NCBI GenBank assembly: GCA_036244855.1
Contig: BQKZ01000503.1
Coordinates: 17,305 to 81,304 of the forward strand
Origin: Temnopleurus reevesii
Taxonomy: Eukaryota; Echinodermata; Echinoidea; Temnopleuroida; Temnopleuridae
Direction of reading: 5' to 3'
Length of the DNA: 64,000 nt
Shown here: piece by piece, positions 32,340 through 42,525 of the stretch
Layout of the letters: every line of letters begins with the position of its first letter
Numbering within the stretch: the stretch's first letter is position 1
Notes under the pieces: model-generated
The model's database searches: none
Told to the model about the DNA's origin: nothing
What the model saw: only the letters and a program-made list of their open reading frames with translations
Made by a program: the position numbers and the translations under genes

Positions 32340-32739
32340 TGACCGATGTACCTGGGATGGATTTTGTGCAAAGCCACCCCTGGATTTCGTTTTGCTCTAG
32401 GATGGAACATAGTCTCACTTACCTGATCAAAAAAAGAAGGTGTCTTGCTCAATGCTCCAAAGCTTATAAAAGGAAATTTCACCCGCAGCCAGTATTACTC
32501 TTTTGTGTTTACCGTATTCCATTAGTATAATCCCAATATCTATCACCTATGCATGCCATATTTTATGCTCATCATTGCATTTCAGACAACGTAAGCTTAT
32601 CCGGATTACTATTTCTTAAAAGTTTTCCCCTTTTTTTTGCATAGCTCTAGGTAGAATGTATACGATACAAGGAACTTATAAATTTTTGAAAACAACCACA
32701 AGTTGAATGCCCGTTGCTCAATTCATTTTCTTGAATAAT
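32340..32739. other. No further gene recognised; TATA-like and donor-like sites
   Basis: TATAAAAGG at 32465-32473 (+) and GTAAGTGAG on the minus strand at 32422 are good matches to a TATA box and a splice donor. Nothing connects them into a gene model. Confidence 0.35.
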
Positions 32740-32812
32740 TGCATTCCAAAGTCCCCCCCCCCCTTAACAATACCTTCAGGAAAATTAAAAAAAACATTCC
32801 CGTTCATTCACC
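32740..32812 (-). repeat. 73-bp inverted copy of 50832-50904
   Basis: The stretch from TTCCAAAGTCCCC through ATACCTTCAGGAAAATT to CGTTCATTCACC is the reverse complement of the DNA ending at the N at 50905. It ends at its own N (32813). Confidence 0.85.
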
Positions 32813-32813
32813 N
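32813..32813. other. Single N, probable assembly join
   Basis: It abuts the inverted 73-bp copy just described. See the findings. Confidence 0.8.
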
Positions 32814-33311
32814 GGTCTGAAAGTGAGTGGGTAAATGATAAACTTTTATACCCGTTGAAGAAAATAATTGTTTATGAACATTGATTAATGTAGTACGAGT
32901 AAATATTCATTCAGACTTTATTTTTCACATCTTGAATCTTGAATAAGCTTCAGTAGACCCAAAGCATGCTATTCAACGGAAGAAAATAACTTCAGGGATT
33001 TTTTAAAGAAATACTATGAAAATGATAGAATTCGGTTTTTTTTCATCTAATTCTATCTTCAAAGAGGAAACATTTGTTTCGGTGAAACAAGTAAAAATTA
33101 AGGTGAAATAAATTTAACAACAATTGCATCATCTGAGTAAAAAAACATCCAAATATGTCTGTCGTCAAAATAAGAATTGGATGTACAACCTAAGCATTAA
33201 AAGTAGATAAATCACGTAAATTTTTTTCACTTTTTGATTGATTTGTTTATCCCATTTTCGCATATTCTAAAAATAATTCTTGCACATTAACATTATCTCC
33301 CAATTCATATG
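32814..33311. other. No gene recognised
   Basis: AT-rich unique DNA with no motif. Confidence 0.5.
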
Positions 33312-33522
33312 GAAATGCCGACTCACACATTTACGAATTTTAAAAACGCTCCCGAGCGCTAAGTATACGATGATCAAACGGTAGACGGACGTTCGGCTTG
33401 CGCTCAAGGAGTGTACGCCGAATGTCGGTTCTCCGTATGACCTGCGTACAGGGAGCATTTTTATAATTAAAAAAACGCTTGGCCGACGCAAACTAAAGAC
33501 GCAGATGTTTGAGTCCACCTTA
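33312..33522. mobile_element. MITE-A copy 10, internally shortened
   Basis: The left end AAATGCCGACTCACACATTT goes directly to TTTTAAAAACGCTCCCGAGCG, so about 40 bp of the left arm (the TAGCCTGCGTCGGCC block) are missing. The right arm CTTGGCCGACGCAAACTAAA is intact. Confidence 0.8.
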
Positions 33523-34104
33523 TGAATATGACCTTGTAAGAATAAATGGAAATCAGTTAAACTGAATGCATTATCATGCCCTCGAATGTTTTGTAGATGC
33601 AGGAAATTAACGAGGCAAACGTCTCATTCAGCTAGCGCCCAACGGAAGCGCAATAGCAACATTTAAAATGGAAATATGCCATGTTGGCAAGTGAATTCTT
33701 TCATTTCCAACGTTATATTTCTGTAATTAGGATAATGTGGGCTTGTTTCAAATTTTTCGTGCTGAAATGCCATAAGGACATTTACAAACGGAAACATTTT
33801 ATGTGTACCCGCCTACATGCACAAAGAAAGTTGCATGTAAGGAATGTGATTTATATTACTATAATTCAAATGGCATTGTGTGTAACCCAATTATTTTTGA
33901 CGTCTTCGTTATTCCTCGAAACGCAATTAGAATGATTCATATTAGTTTTAAAGGCAGGGCGTGAAATACAACGTTCTGACGTCAGACAAAATTACACACA
34001 TAATTGAAAAATAATAATTAACAAAAATTCCGCAGTTCTTGCAGGGAAGGCAGCCTTTTCAAAAATCATTTATGACATCGCGATGCATACATCATCATCA
34101 TGTA
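33523..34104. other. No gene recognised
   Basis: AT-rich unique DNA. The 84-codon frame at 33681-33935 shows no motif. Confidence 0.5.
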
Positions 34105-34463
34105 ATGGCCGACTCACACCTTTGCGTTTTTAGTCTGCATCGGCCTAACGGTTTTTTTTTTAAATGCTCCCTATGCCCTGGGGCCCGTAACATAAACAAG
34201 TTTGCAATCAATCACAAACTTTAGTACATGATTTCCCGTAGACTTGCGATCTATATCATTGGTATGATAGATTGCCAAGCTTTATGTTACGGGGTCCTGA
34301 ACGCACTAAAGGGAAGGTCGTACGGTGGACTGACGTTCGGCGTACACTGTATGACCTTAAGCCGAACGTGACACAACCGTCTGATCCGCGTAAACTGTGC
34401 GCTCGGGAACATTTTAAAGGCCCATCGACGAAGGCTACAGCCAAAAGGTGTGAGTCGACGTTA
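34105..34463. mobile_element. MITE-A copy 11, interrupted by MITE-C
   Basis: The left part (GGCCGACTCACACCTTTGCG to AAATGCTCCCT) and the right part (AACGCACTAAAGGGAAGGTC to GGTGTGAGTCGACGTT) together form a MITE-A. A MITE-C element at 34181-34296 splits it. Confidence 0.85.
34181..34296. mobile_element. MITE-C copy 2, nested in MITE-A
   Basis: GGGCCCGTAACATAAAC to GCTTTATGTTACGGGGTCC. A shortened relative of the 4694 and 49851 copies, inserted between CTCCCTATGCCCTG and CCTGAACGCAC. The shared CCTG may be the target duplication. Confidence 0.8.
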
Positions 34464-34845
34464 AAGGGAATACAAACGGTCGGTAGTCCATATATATGAA
34501 GTCGATGCGTCTGACAAGGTGCCAATGTTCAATCAAGAGCCAATCAGTCTACTCAGAAAAACAGAAGGCGGTTGTGATTCAATTCTCACGATTTAAAAGT
34601 AGTGAATGTCGTCAGACAAAAGTGCTGAAATGAGGTCACAAATAATACAAAGGGGTTCTGGGATACCACGCCGACACCTTAAACGAGATTTTAATTCCAA
34701 TTTAAGGTTTGGAAAGTAGGTTAATTACTTTACTTCATTAACCACTGTAGCAGCGTGAGGCAAAAGATGCTACAGATTTCAAGATCATCCATGAAACAAC
34801 ATTAATGAAGAAGGCTATCCGATATACAGAGATGTCAACATTTCT
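34464..34845. other. No gene recognised
   Basis: Unique DNA between two repeat clusters. Confidence 0.5.
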
Positions 34846-35235
34846 TACCAGTCGTTCTTAAAGCCGTTCTTATCTTGGTGAAACACTGCCCAGGGAGGTG
34901 TTTCACCAAGATAAGAAAGACTTTACGCACGACTTTACGTTCGACTGGTACCCCTTCTTGTGCGTAATAATTCATAATATTGCGCGCATTCAGCGCAAGA
35001 ATTGATACCAGTCGAACTTAAAGTCGTGCGTAAAAGCTTTCTTATATTGGTGAAACACCTCCCAGGGCGGTATTTCACTAGGTTAAGAAAGGCTTTGAGG
35101 TCGAATCTAAGCAGTTAAGAGCGACTGGTATCAGTTATTGTGCTAAGTGATCGATAATCGTAAGATAATTCAGCGCAAGAAATTATATCGGTGATTCTTT
35201 CGTATCTTGGTAAAACACCACCCAGTTGCTTGTTC
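34846..35235. mobile_element. MITE-J cluster of alternating arms
   Basis: TTATCTTGGTGAAACACTGCCCAG (34869-34892) runs into GGGAGGTGTTTCACCAAGATAAG, then CGACTGGTACCCC and CTTCTTGTGCG. An inverse half follows (ACCAGTCGAACTTAAAGTCG, TGGTGAAACACCTCCCAGG, to 35068). A third, more diverged half-unit (35069-35235) follows. The whole stretch is a chain of inverted and direct arms, as if elements had inserted into each other or extended by replication. A single copy is at 54822 and a partial one at 41416. Confidence 0.75.
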
Positions 35236-35299
35236 CATTAAGCTGTTCGTATAGGTACCTATACGATTCTACGCACGAATGGTGATCCGTTCTCCATCC

Positions 35300-35316
35300 G
35301 GGGGGGGGGGGGGGGC
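35300..35316. repeat. Poly-G run
   Basis: A run of about 17 G. Confidence 0.9.
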
Positions 35317-36175
35317 AGATATTCACTCAATGACCCAATATGTAGCTCAATCAGCACATGGGAAAGGGTCACCGGTCATATATATAGAGACGTGCACGGT
35401 GCACCTCTTATATATCATCTTTATGAAACAAGCAACAGCACATGATACCAACTATGATGAAGGAACAACAATAATTATTGAGGAACACTAATACCCCTTC
35501 CTCTTGTACCTCTTTAACTGTACAAATTTCACGATTAATTTTTATTCCTTAGTCATCGTGTTGAGCTAAAAATGCAGAGGTTGTAAAACAAAGAGATGAC
35601 AAAACTGTCAAATATTGTATTAGAGAGGCCAACCATTTTTAAAAGACTAAAGAAAATATTAACCTTGAGATGAAACTCAACAAATGCTTTTCCTCGCCAG
35701 AGCCTCTCATCCCCAGGTACGAGCCGAAGATGTATTTATATATCCGCTAGACATTTTCCCAGCTTTATGTTTACTCTACAAACATTTCTGCTGCGTTATT
35801 CAAATTTAATAATCTGTTATTCTGGGAAGGAGATGTAATATGATTTAATATTAATATGACAACAGTTTGGTCGTTAGAATTTCAGCGTTTCTTATCGTGA
35901 CAGTAATAGAATTATCTTGTCTGTCGATGTTAGCACATTCCTCTCTCCCGCGCTATTTCATCCTCTCTATCTCTTTGACACACACTCTTAAAATGAATAA
36001 GGAAAGATTTATCGAATATTTGGTGAAATAATTATTAAATATAATAAAAATGAAGTAAAAAAGAGCTTTAGCTTTCGATCCTAGCAGCATCATTGTGCAG
36101 TAAAAATAAATGTTCAGGAGATTCTCAAATAGATTTTATTACTTTCTAACTTCTTTATGTTTTCACCACCTTTTT
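35317..36175. other. No gene recognised
   Basis: AT-rich unique DNA. Nothing with a coding or RNA signature was seen. Confidence 0.5.
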
Positions 36176-36288
36176 CTTTGTTTGTCTTTGTGACCCTAAA
36201 GCGCCATGAGAACTGCAAGGCGGACCTGTGCGCTATATCAATAGCCATGATTACTATTGTTATTATTATTATTGTTATTATTATTAAA

Positions 36289-36319
<31 letters not shown>

Positions 36320-36372
36320 GTTATTATTGTTGTTATTATTATCATCATTATCATTATTATTATTAGTATTGT
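36176..36372 (+). mobile_element. SINE 3' tail with (ATT)n array
   Basis: TAAAGCGCCATGAGAACTGC and GGACCTGTGCGCTATATCAA equal the tail of the SINE at 44747-45038. They are followed by a 120-bp ATT/ATC microsatellite that probably grew from the SINE tail. Frames made of Ile, Tyr or Asn repeats here are artefacts. Confidence 0.8.
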
Positions 36373-36546
36373 TATCAAAAGGGGACGATTCATTGCCTCG
36401 GTAAAATTTGGAGAATAACATGATAATAAGAAATAACAAAATATGTACATTTATCACTTGGTACGTCAATATTTCTGATTCCATCTCTTCATTTTCACTA
36501 TGTTTTTCACACCCTCATACACATACCAAATCCGTTATGGTTTACT
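36373..36546. other. No gene recognised
   Basis: A short AT-rich spacer before MITE-E copy 3. Confidence 0.5.
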
Positions 36547-37165
36547 TTAAAAGGGAACCCACCCCTGTGATTATCATGCTATCATTGCGTGACAAAAATT
36601 CAGATAAACAAACTCTTGAAATTAGAGTAAAATCCGACAATCCATTCAAAAGTTATGAAATTCCGAATTCTAATTGATATAACGATCCTTGCCGTTGATG
36701 GGGATCCTTGTGGTCACTAAATTTGTCAGAATCTGTGACGTACTTGCTTACAACTCACCATTCACTTTGTATAAAAAATTCATGAATATATTATATTAAT
36801 TATATAATCTAGAAATCAGGTTCATCATGATTCTTCTCAGAATACTTGCAGAATTTTTGAAGGCATGCTTTACTCAAGCGAAACAAGCAATCATTTTGTT
36901 GACTTTTCTGAAAAAAGAAGGAAGTGTAATTTGTTTTGTTTAGAGAGTGAATGAGGAGTTGTCCGACATGACGTCACAGATTTCGTCAATGTTGCCAATC
37001 TCACGAATCCTCATCAATGACAAGGATCTATGAATTTTGGAATCCAAAAATTCATAAATTTTGAAAGGATTATCAAATTTTACTCAATTTTTTCAAAGTT
37101 TGTAGATCTATTTTTTTCGTAATTCAATGATAGCACGATTATTCCAGGGTTTGATTCACCTTTAC
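36547..37165. mobile_element. MITE-E copy 3
   Basis: Starts TTAAAAGGGAACCCACCCC and ends TTGATTCACCTTTA. Internal mirrored blocks CTCACCATTCACTTTGTAT (36756) and AGTGAATGAGGAGTTGTC (36945) define the 619-bp palindrome. The right TTAA is mutated to TTTA. Confidence 0.75.
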
Positions 37166-38434
37166 CGTATCTCATTACCCATGTGTCTAAGTGCACATTT
37201 CCATTCATCTTCGAAATCTCCACTATTTTTTCCTCTCCTCCCCTTCCCCCATACATCTTAGCATTGTGACAATCGATCAACCGCTACACCCCCCCCCCTT
37301 CGTTCCATATCTCAAATCATATATCTGTGACACCGAAGGAAATGGAAAAATCGAATTTACTTTATATTGCCCCCGCTGTCTCGGGATCATTTTTCCAAAA
37401 TTGCCAAATCGTTAGCTTCTGACCACCATCTTTCCGTTCCAATACACGCGAAATTCTTCCAGAGGCGAAATAAACCCCACGATACTGCTTTGGCGGTCTA
37501 TTGGGGTTAGTAGCGTCACTGTTATCTTAAATTGGTTGGAATGATTCGGAAAATGAGAAAAGCGCTCATCTCATAAAGCATACAATGGCCTTGAGAATAA
37601 AGCATTATTAGAAGAAAACATATCTTTGGGCTCAACGTAATTGTTGAAAAATAGAGAAATTTTGTAGGGGAGGGTGAAAACATTTACGACGTTGGACTGA
37701 ATAAATGGTTTCAATATCCTTTTTTCAAAATTTGGGTGGGGATTGTTTTTGACGTAGATTTTCTCAAACAAACTGGAAACATACTCTATGCAGTTATTGA
37801 AAACAGTATTATGGGAGTAATTTCAGTGTGGCTCACAAAGTAATTGTTTATCTGAAGCACCGCGTCTCCCAAAACTGTTCCGTAACATTAATTTCCATTG
37901 GTAGATGTAAAAGAGAGCTTTCCTTTTTTTTAAGAAAAAAATCAAACGGAACGCATTTCAATGCGCACTGCTCTTGAAATCGGGACCGACTGTAATGCGA
38001 TTGTGATGTTTGAAGATGATATACATGACGTCAGTCGCGAAAGCTATTTCTTTTCTCAAAAGTATTTATAACTATGGCATAAAATAAAGGACCAACAAAA
38101 TTCAACACCTCTGTTACATCCTAAAATTTTGCCTCAAATTCCAAATTTATGTATGCGCTACTCCTGAATTGCCACTCTCGGAAAAGAAGCACATTGAGCA
38201 AAACAGACAAAGACATTAAACAAAATAAACAACTTCCATTCATGCCTCTACAATAGCTACAGAAATCAAAATATATTACCTTCCATCTTATCATTTACAA
38301 AAACATAGAACATATGTCGCATCAGTTTACTGGACAAGCAGGGCCGCTGCATTCTTTCGTGTATTGAAGCGATTGTGAAGGATTGAATGTGAGCTTTTTA
38401 TTCTATCAAATTTCTTTGTCCGTTCTGCTCACAG
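37166..38434. other. No gene recognised; acceptor-like end
   Basis: Unique DNA with a C run at 37290-37298. TTTCTTTGTCCGTTCTGCTCACAG at 38411-38434 is pyrimidine-rich and ends in AG, like a splice acceptor. Confidence 0.4.
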
Positions 38435-38543
38435 TGAATGTTCCTGACAGTCTGTCAAACTACGTGTCAAGTCTGTGTTTGCCTTGCACTTGCAGAATAA
38501 GTGGATGGGGTGCTCGACTATGGAGGGAAAAGGGTCCTTTATG
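38435..38543 (+). CDS. Possible exon fragment with trypsin-like ISGWG motif (uncertain)
   Basis: After the acceptor-like tract, one frame stays open across the segment up to an N at 38544. It includes YVSSLCLPCTCRISGWGARL followed by WREKGPL. The order CLP, C, ISGWG, GPL is that of S1 serine proteases between the middle strand and the ISGWG loop, except that about a dozen residues usually found between CLP and C are missing. A second acceptor-like tract (TTTGCCTTGCACTTGCAG) ends just before the ISGWG codons, so the CLPCTC part could simply be a translated pyrimidine tract. No catalytic residues are visible. It might be a real short exon, a relic or chance. Confidence 0.2.
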
Positions 38544-38544
38544 N
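38544..38544. other. Single N
   Basis: An isolated N within otherwise continuous sequence. Confidence 0.9.
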
Positions 38545-38777
38545 AACGAATATCGTACGAAATATAGAATAAGAACACGAATAATATGCTTGGCCTTACC
38601 ATGTTTACGAAGAAATGTGCATTGCGCCATTTCGTTTTCCGCTGTCACACTGTGTCGTCACCGTTGGACATGCCCATCGCATACATGAATCAAACACAAT
38701 TTCATTCATCGGATTATCAAAACTTGAACCTGTTGAAAAATGTTATGCAAATATACGTAACTAAAATAAACATAACA
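38545..38777. other. No gene recognised
   Basis: AT-rich DNA between the N and a SINE. Confidence 0.5.
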
Positions 38778-39029
38778 ATATTAATCATAATATGATAATA
38801 ATAATATCTCTTATTTACCCAGGGTAGCCACTTTCAGCTGTAAGCTGTTCTTCCAGGGGCCCTGTATAACATAAAGTAATTATTACCCTTCTCCATTCTT
38901 AAATGCTGAGCTCCTGCCAAGAAGGCAGATGGTCCCATTTTTATAAGTCTTTGGTATGACTCGGCCGGGGATCGAACCCACACCTTCCGTTCATGGGGCA
39001 GACGCTCTACCACTGAGCCACACATGATA
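38778..39029 (-). mobile_element. Second tRNA-headed SINE family (SINE-I)
   Basis: On the minus strand the head TGTGGCTCAGTGGTAGAGCG (A box) and GGTGTGGGTTCGATCCC (B box) lie at 38950-39028. A body with TCTGCCTTCTTGGCAGGAGC follows, and the tail is CCCTGGGTAAATAAGAGATA plus a TTATTATTA-rich run near 38778-38800. The head folds better as a tRNA than those of the main SINE family, but the long body shows that it is a retroelement rather than a tRNA gene. Confidence 0.75.
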
Positions 39030-40025
39030 TCAAATATCACTGTAATAAACGAATCATATTTGAAAGACATTGAAATGTTTGGCCCCTGCATTATTTGAGT
39101 TTATTATTCTAAGAAAAACATAAATCTACTTGTTTATCTGTATGAGTTATAACCTTGTGAATTTGTATTTTTTGATGAATAAATGCAGAAACCTATGCTA
39201 AAAATGGACTTTAGCAACAGTACACGTGAAATAAAGATATGTCAGAAATATCGAGTCGGCATCAAATTTAAATTTATCTCCACTTTTTCATAAACGTTTT
39301 GGAAATTCCCCCGTCTGTTTAAATACTTGAATATCTCAGATATATTGATTTAAATTTCTGTATCTTGGGATCATTTTTCACGCTATGTGATAAGCTAAGC
39401 ACATCCCACATACTAAATGCAAAATACTACGATAGGCAAGCCTTGAAGCGAGGTAACAACACAACACGTATGCACAGGCATGGGACTGCTTCGTTTTCAG
39501 GGATTAATTTCAAGTGTTTTCCTTTTAATCAAATTGAAAGGTATAAAGTGGATTATTATTGCTCGACTGGGAGAAAGCGTGAGATGTAAAGAGCCCTCCT
39601 TAAAAAAAATCTAGGCCAATAGTATACGCAGAAGTAGGACATCTTTGGAACCGGTCAACGCCACTGACGGGGCTATTTCGGTCACGTGATATCCAGAAAT
39701 GTAAGTGCGCGCGAAAATTGGTATACCTAACATCTGAAATTGAATTCAGAGGTTAAGATGACATGAAAGAATGGTGTGAAGTGAATGGATGAATTCACAA
39801 TTTGTCTGAAAGGTAATAGGGGCGGGGAATGGGGAGGAGTAATATTATTACTTTCTTAGATCGATATCGATTCTGAGTATAAATCCGATATCCATGGTGG
39901 CTTTGAAGTACATAAAAAAACAGGTCATCCATTTTGAGAGAGAAACTCTGATTGGTCAATGTTCAGTGGATTATAACAAAATGTACATACAGCGAAGATT
40001 TTGATTGGCCATTTTCATTAGCAAG
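39030..40025. other. No gene recognised
   Basis: AT-rich unique DNA. TGATTGGTCAATG (39950) and TTGATTGGCCATT (39999) are two CCAAT-type boxes in the same orientation, without other promoter evidence. Confidence 0.45.
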
Positions 40026-40056
40026 TAATCGCAAACCTTTATGCTACGGGGACCCA
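40026..40056. mobile_element. MITE-C solitary right end
   Basis: TAATCGCAAACCTTTATGCT and ACGGGGACCC match the right end of MITE-C. The left half is absent. Confidence 0.65.
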
Positions 40057-40087
40057 GGTTGTGAAATGTGCTATTTGGGACATTACC

Positions 40088-40280
40088 TTTGTGACCTGAG
40101 ATGCAATGCTCGATATCTGGGGTGCGAAATAATGTAGTGACTCAAAACGCAAAGTTTGTGGCTCAGGACGCGAACTTTGTGACCCAATATCCAAAGCCTA
40201 TGACCCAGGACGCAACGTTTGTGATCCAGGACTGAAAGGTTATGACCCAGGACCCAAACTTGTGACCCAGCACACGACTC
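40088..40280. repeat. 21-bp minisatellite
   Basis: About nine tandem units of the type TTGTGACCCAGGACGCAAAC plus one base, each 20-24 bp and mostly 21. Because 21 is a multiple of three, the minus strand reads as a run of seven-residue repeats (for example VITFQSW), but stop codons and context argue against a protein. Diverged units reappear at 40559-40680. Confidence 0.85.
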
Positions 40281-41415
40281 GAATTCTGCGTCCCCAGTAA
40301 TTCAGATTCTAAACGATTTTTTGAGAGCGATATAACCTCCCGATCACTTTTCATCCTGTTGCTGCCAGACCAAAAGAGGGTGCGACCCCGAGAATTCACG
40401 GGCGACAAAAAAAATCGAACCCAACATTCTCGCGTACTGCACGAAGATATGATCACGCCATCTATCGGTCGCGCTGATATGTGGTAGACTACTGGGGTGC
40501 ACAGAAATTATAAAACCGTTCAGAATCTGAACTACGCCCCCAGACCCGGGAAGTGTATTTTGTGACCACCAGTGCAAATAGCGCCTATCTGGTCGCAAGG
40601 TTTGTGTCGAGATCTGGGGTATAAAATACGAATCCTGCAACATAAACCTTGTGTCCCGCTTCGCAAACTTTTCACCGCTCGTCACGAAGATCACGTTTTT
40701 CCTATTATCGTCGCATTCGATATTCCTCAACCCATCCACACTGTGTGTCCACCCCTTTACACATTATCTCTTTTACAACTATCAGATAAACGACGACAAT
40801 ACAATGTGTATCGTATAATGGGGGATATAGACTTGCGCCAGACTTGCGCCACGGCTAGCCGTCATTTATTCGAACCATGCATTAAAAAATATTGATTTTC
40901 TGAATCAAATCCACCGAATTTACATTTCTCAAATTGACATTATTCTTTCATCTTTCATATGATTTTCAATCATCTTATAGGCTATGCATTCTAAGAGTTT
41001 TCGAACTCTACCTTAAATTTGCGACAAGTAGGTTCAGGCTTAAAAAACAGAGATAAAACTCGATGAGGAGGGCTCTGGAAAAACCTTTGAATCCACTTTT
41101 GCAAAGTTACCTCTTCTAATTTACATCAAGCACTTAATTGTTAACATGTTGTTATCGTGTTGAAAGTACAAGCCTAGAATGACTACCCTTTTCTACACAT
41201 GCCTTCGTTAAACATCGCTCGCGACGCATCACTGCATCAAGCACATTCCAATTGGCACATTCCCACTGTCCGTCGCATACTTACACTTATGTATATTTTA
41301 TGCATGGATAAACGACACAAACAAAAATTGCCTGTTATACAACCGTAACGCAGGCAATTAATAGTTCCTTGAAACAAAATTAACGTCCAAATTCATGATT
41401 CCAATGTTCTGTGTT
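40281..41415. other. No gene recognised; diverged minisatellite units
   Basis: Units such as GCGCCTATCTGGTCGCAAGG and TTGTGTCCCGCTTCGCAAAC at 40559-40680 echo the 21-bp array. Frames of 131 (-) and 107 (+) codons overlap there and are not supported as genes. The remainder is unique. Confidence 0.5.
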
Positions 41416-41525
41416 CCGCCAAGTTAAGAAATCATAGAACGACTGGTATCTGTTCTTGTGCTTTATGATTGATAATCTTATTATTGCTTGGCAAAGGAAA
41501 TTCGACTTTGAAACACCGCCCTTTC
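41416..41525. mobile_element. MITE-J partial copy
   Basis: GTTAAGAAATCATAGAACGAC, TGGTATCTGTTCTTGTGC and GAAACACCGCCCT match arms of MITE-J. The other half is missing. Confidence 0.6.
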
Positions 41526-42338
41526 ACCAGCAAAACTCACGACGCCCATGACATAATGTTGAGAGTACTTACAAGCCAGTACAGAAATCTTGCAGCGAAA
41601 TCTCAACCCGTAAATGCTGTCACTCCCACCCCATCTATCTTGTCATATTCTTCCTCACATCATAAATCCTATCCCAATCTCTTCCACCCACTCTGTGTTA
41701 ATATTCTGTTTAAAACTTTGAAGACTTTTTAAAGCGCAGAAAACACTTTCTCAATCCTTTTCAATTCCATTGTAATCTCGGATTATTTCGTTAATGACAA
41801 GCGTCTATCTTGTGACATTTAGAGTGATGTTATTCCTTTCACGTGTAATGATTGATGGAACACATAAGCTATATTATGTTAAAAGGAAACAACCCTGAAC
41901 AATAACCTCTTATAGAAAATCAACGCTACCTGTTTGCTATCGCACACGACTCTTCTGTGAGTTTTTTTTTCCATTTGGTATTTTTGAAAATCATTGGGCT
42001 TGACTGTGGCCTAGCTTATATGGAAGGTTACGTTCCTAAGTACATTAAAAAGATAGAGTTCCTTCCTTTTGTCAAAGAATACCAGTACCGGTCGTAAGCC
42101 ATGAAGATTGGAGCGTTGAGGAGGCTTTAATTTCGTTCTTACAAGATTAATGGCGCTGTTTTAATAGTATTAAAAGAAAATGGGTTTAAATCAATTTTCA
42201 TCGCAACCCTAAATATTCAAACTTATCCGTTGCCTTCCTTTACTTTGAATTTTCTCCATTACCCTCTACAGTCGTTAATATCTTTATTTTATACTTAGAT
42301 AGATACACCTTCAGTATTTTGAAAGTTATCAGTGTTTA
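41526..42338. other. No gene recognised
   Basis: AT-rich unique DNA. Confidence 0.5.
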
Positions 42339-42525
42339 GGGGATGTGGCTAGAAAGGCGTGATCAATAAAATTGCAAATATCAGTTGATCGGTACGGGCC
42401 AATCAAAACGATTTTGTCATGCTGGTCAAATGCATAAAGAGTGCGCCATTATGAGCGTGCATGTTTAAATTTGCAACTGATTTGTAGTCCATTCGCGAAA
42501 AATTGCAAATTTCTAGCAACACCCC
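42339..42525. mobile_element. MITE-L copy 2, diverged
   Basis: GGGGATGTGGCTAGAAA to TTTCTAGCAACACCCC, with inner ATCAGTTGATCGGTACG and GCAACTGATTTG. It aligns with 13823-13988, including the ...CCAATCAAAACGATTTTG-like middle part. Confidence 0.7.

Noticed and set aside
38950..39028. A tRNA gene on the minus strand
   Set aside because: A better tRNA-like head than the others, but followed by a SINE body and an ATT-rich tail.
40163..40739. 97- and 131-codon minus-strand frames with heptapeptide repeats
   Set aside because: They arise from the 21-bp minisatellite and its decayed units. There is no start context, domain or splice support.
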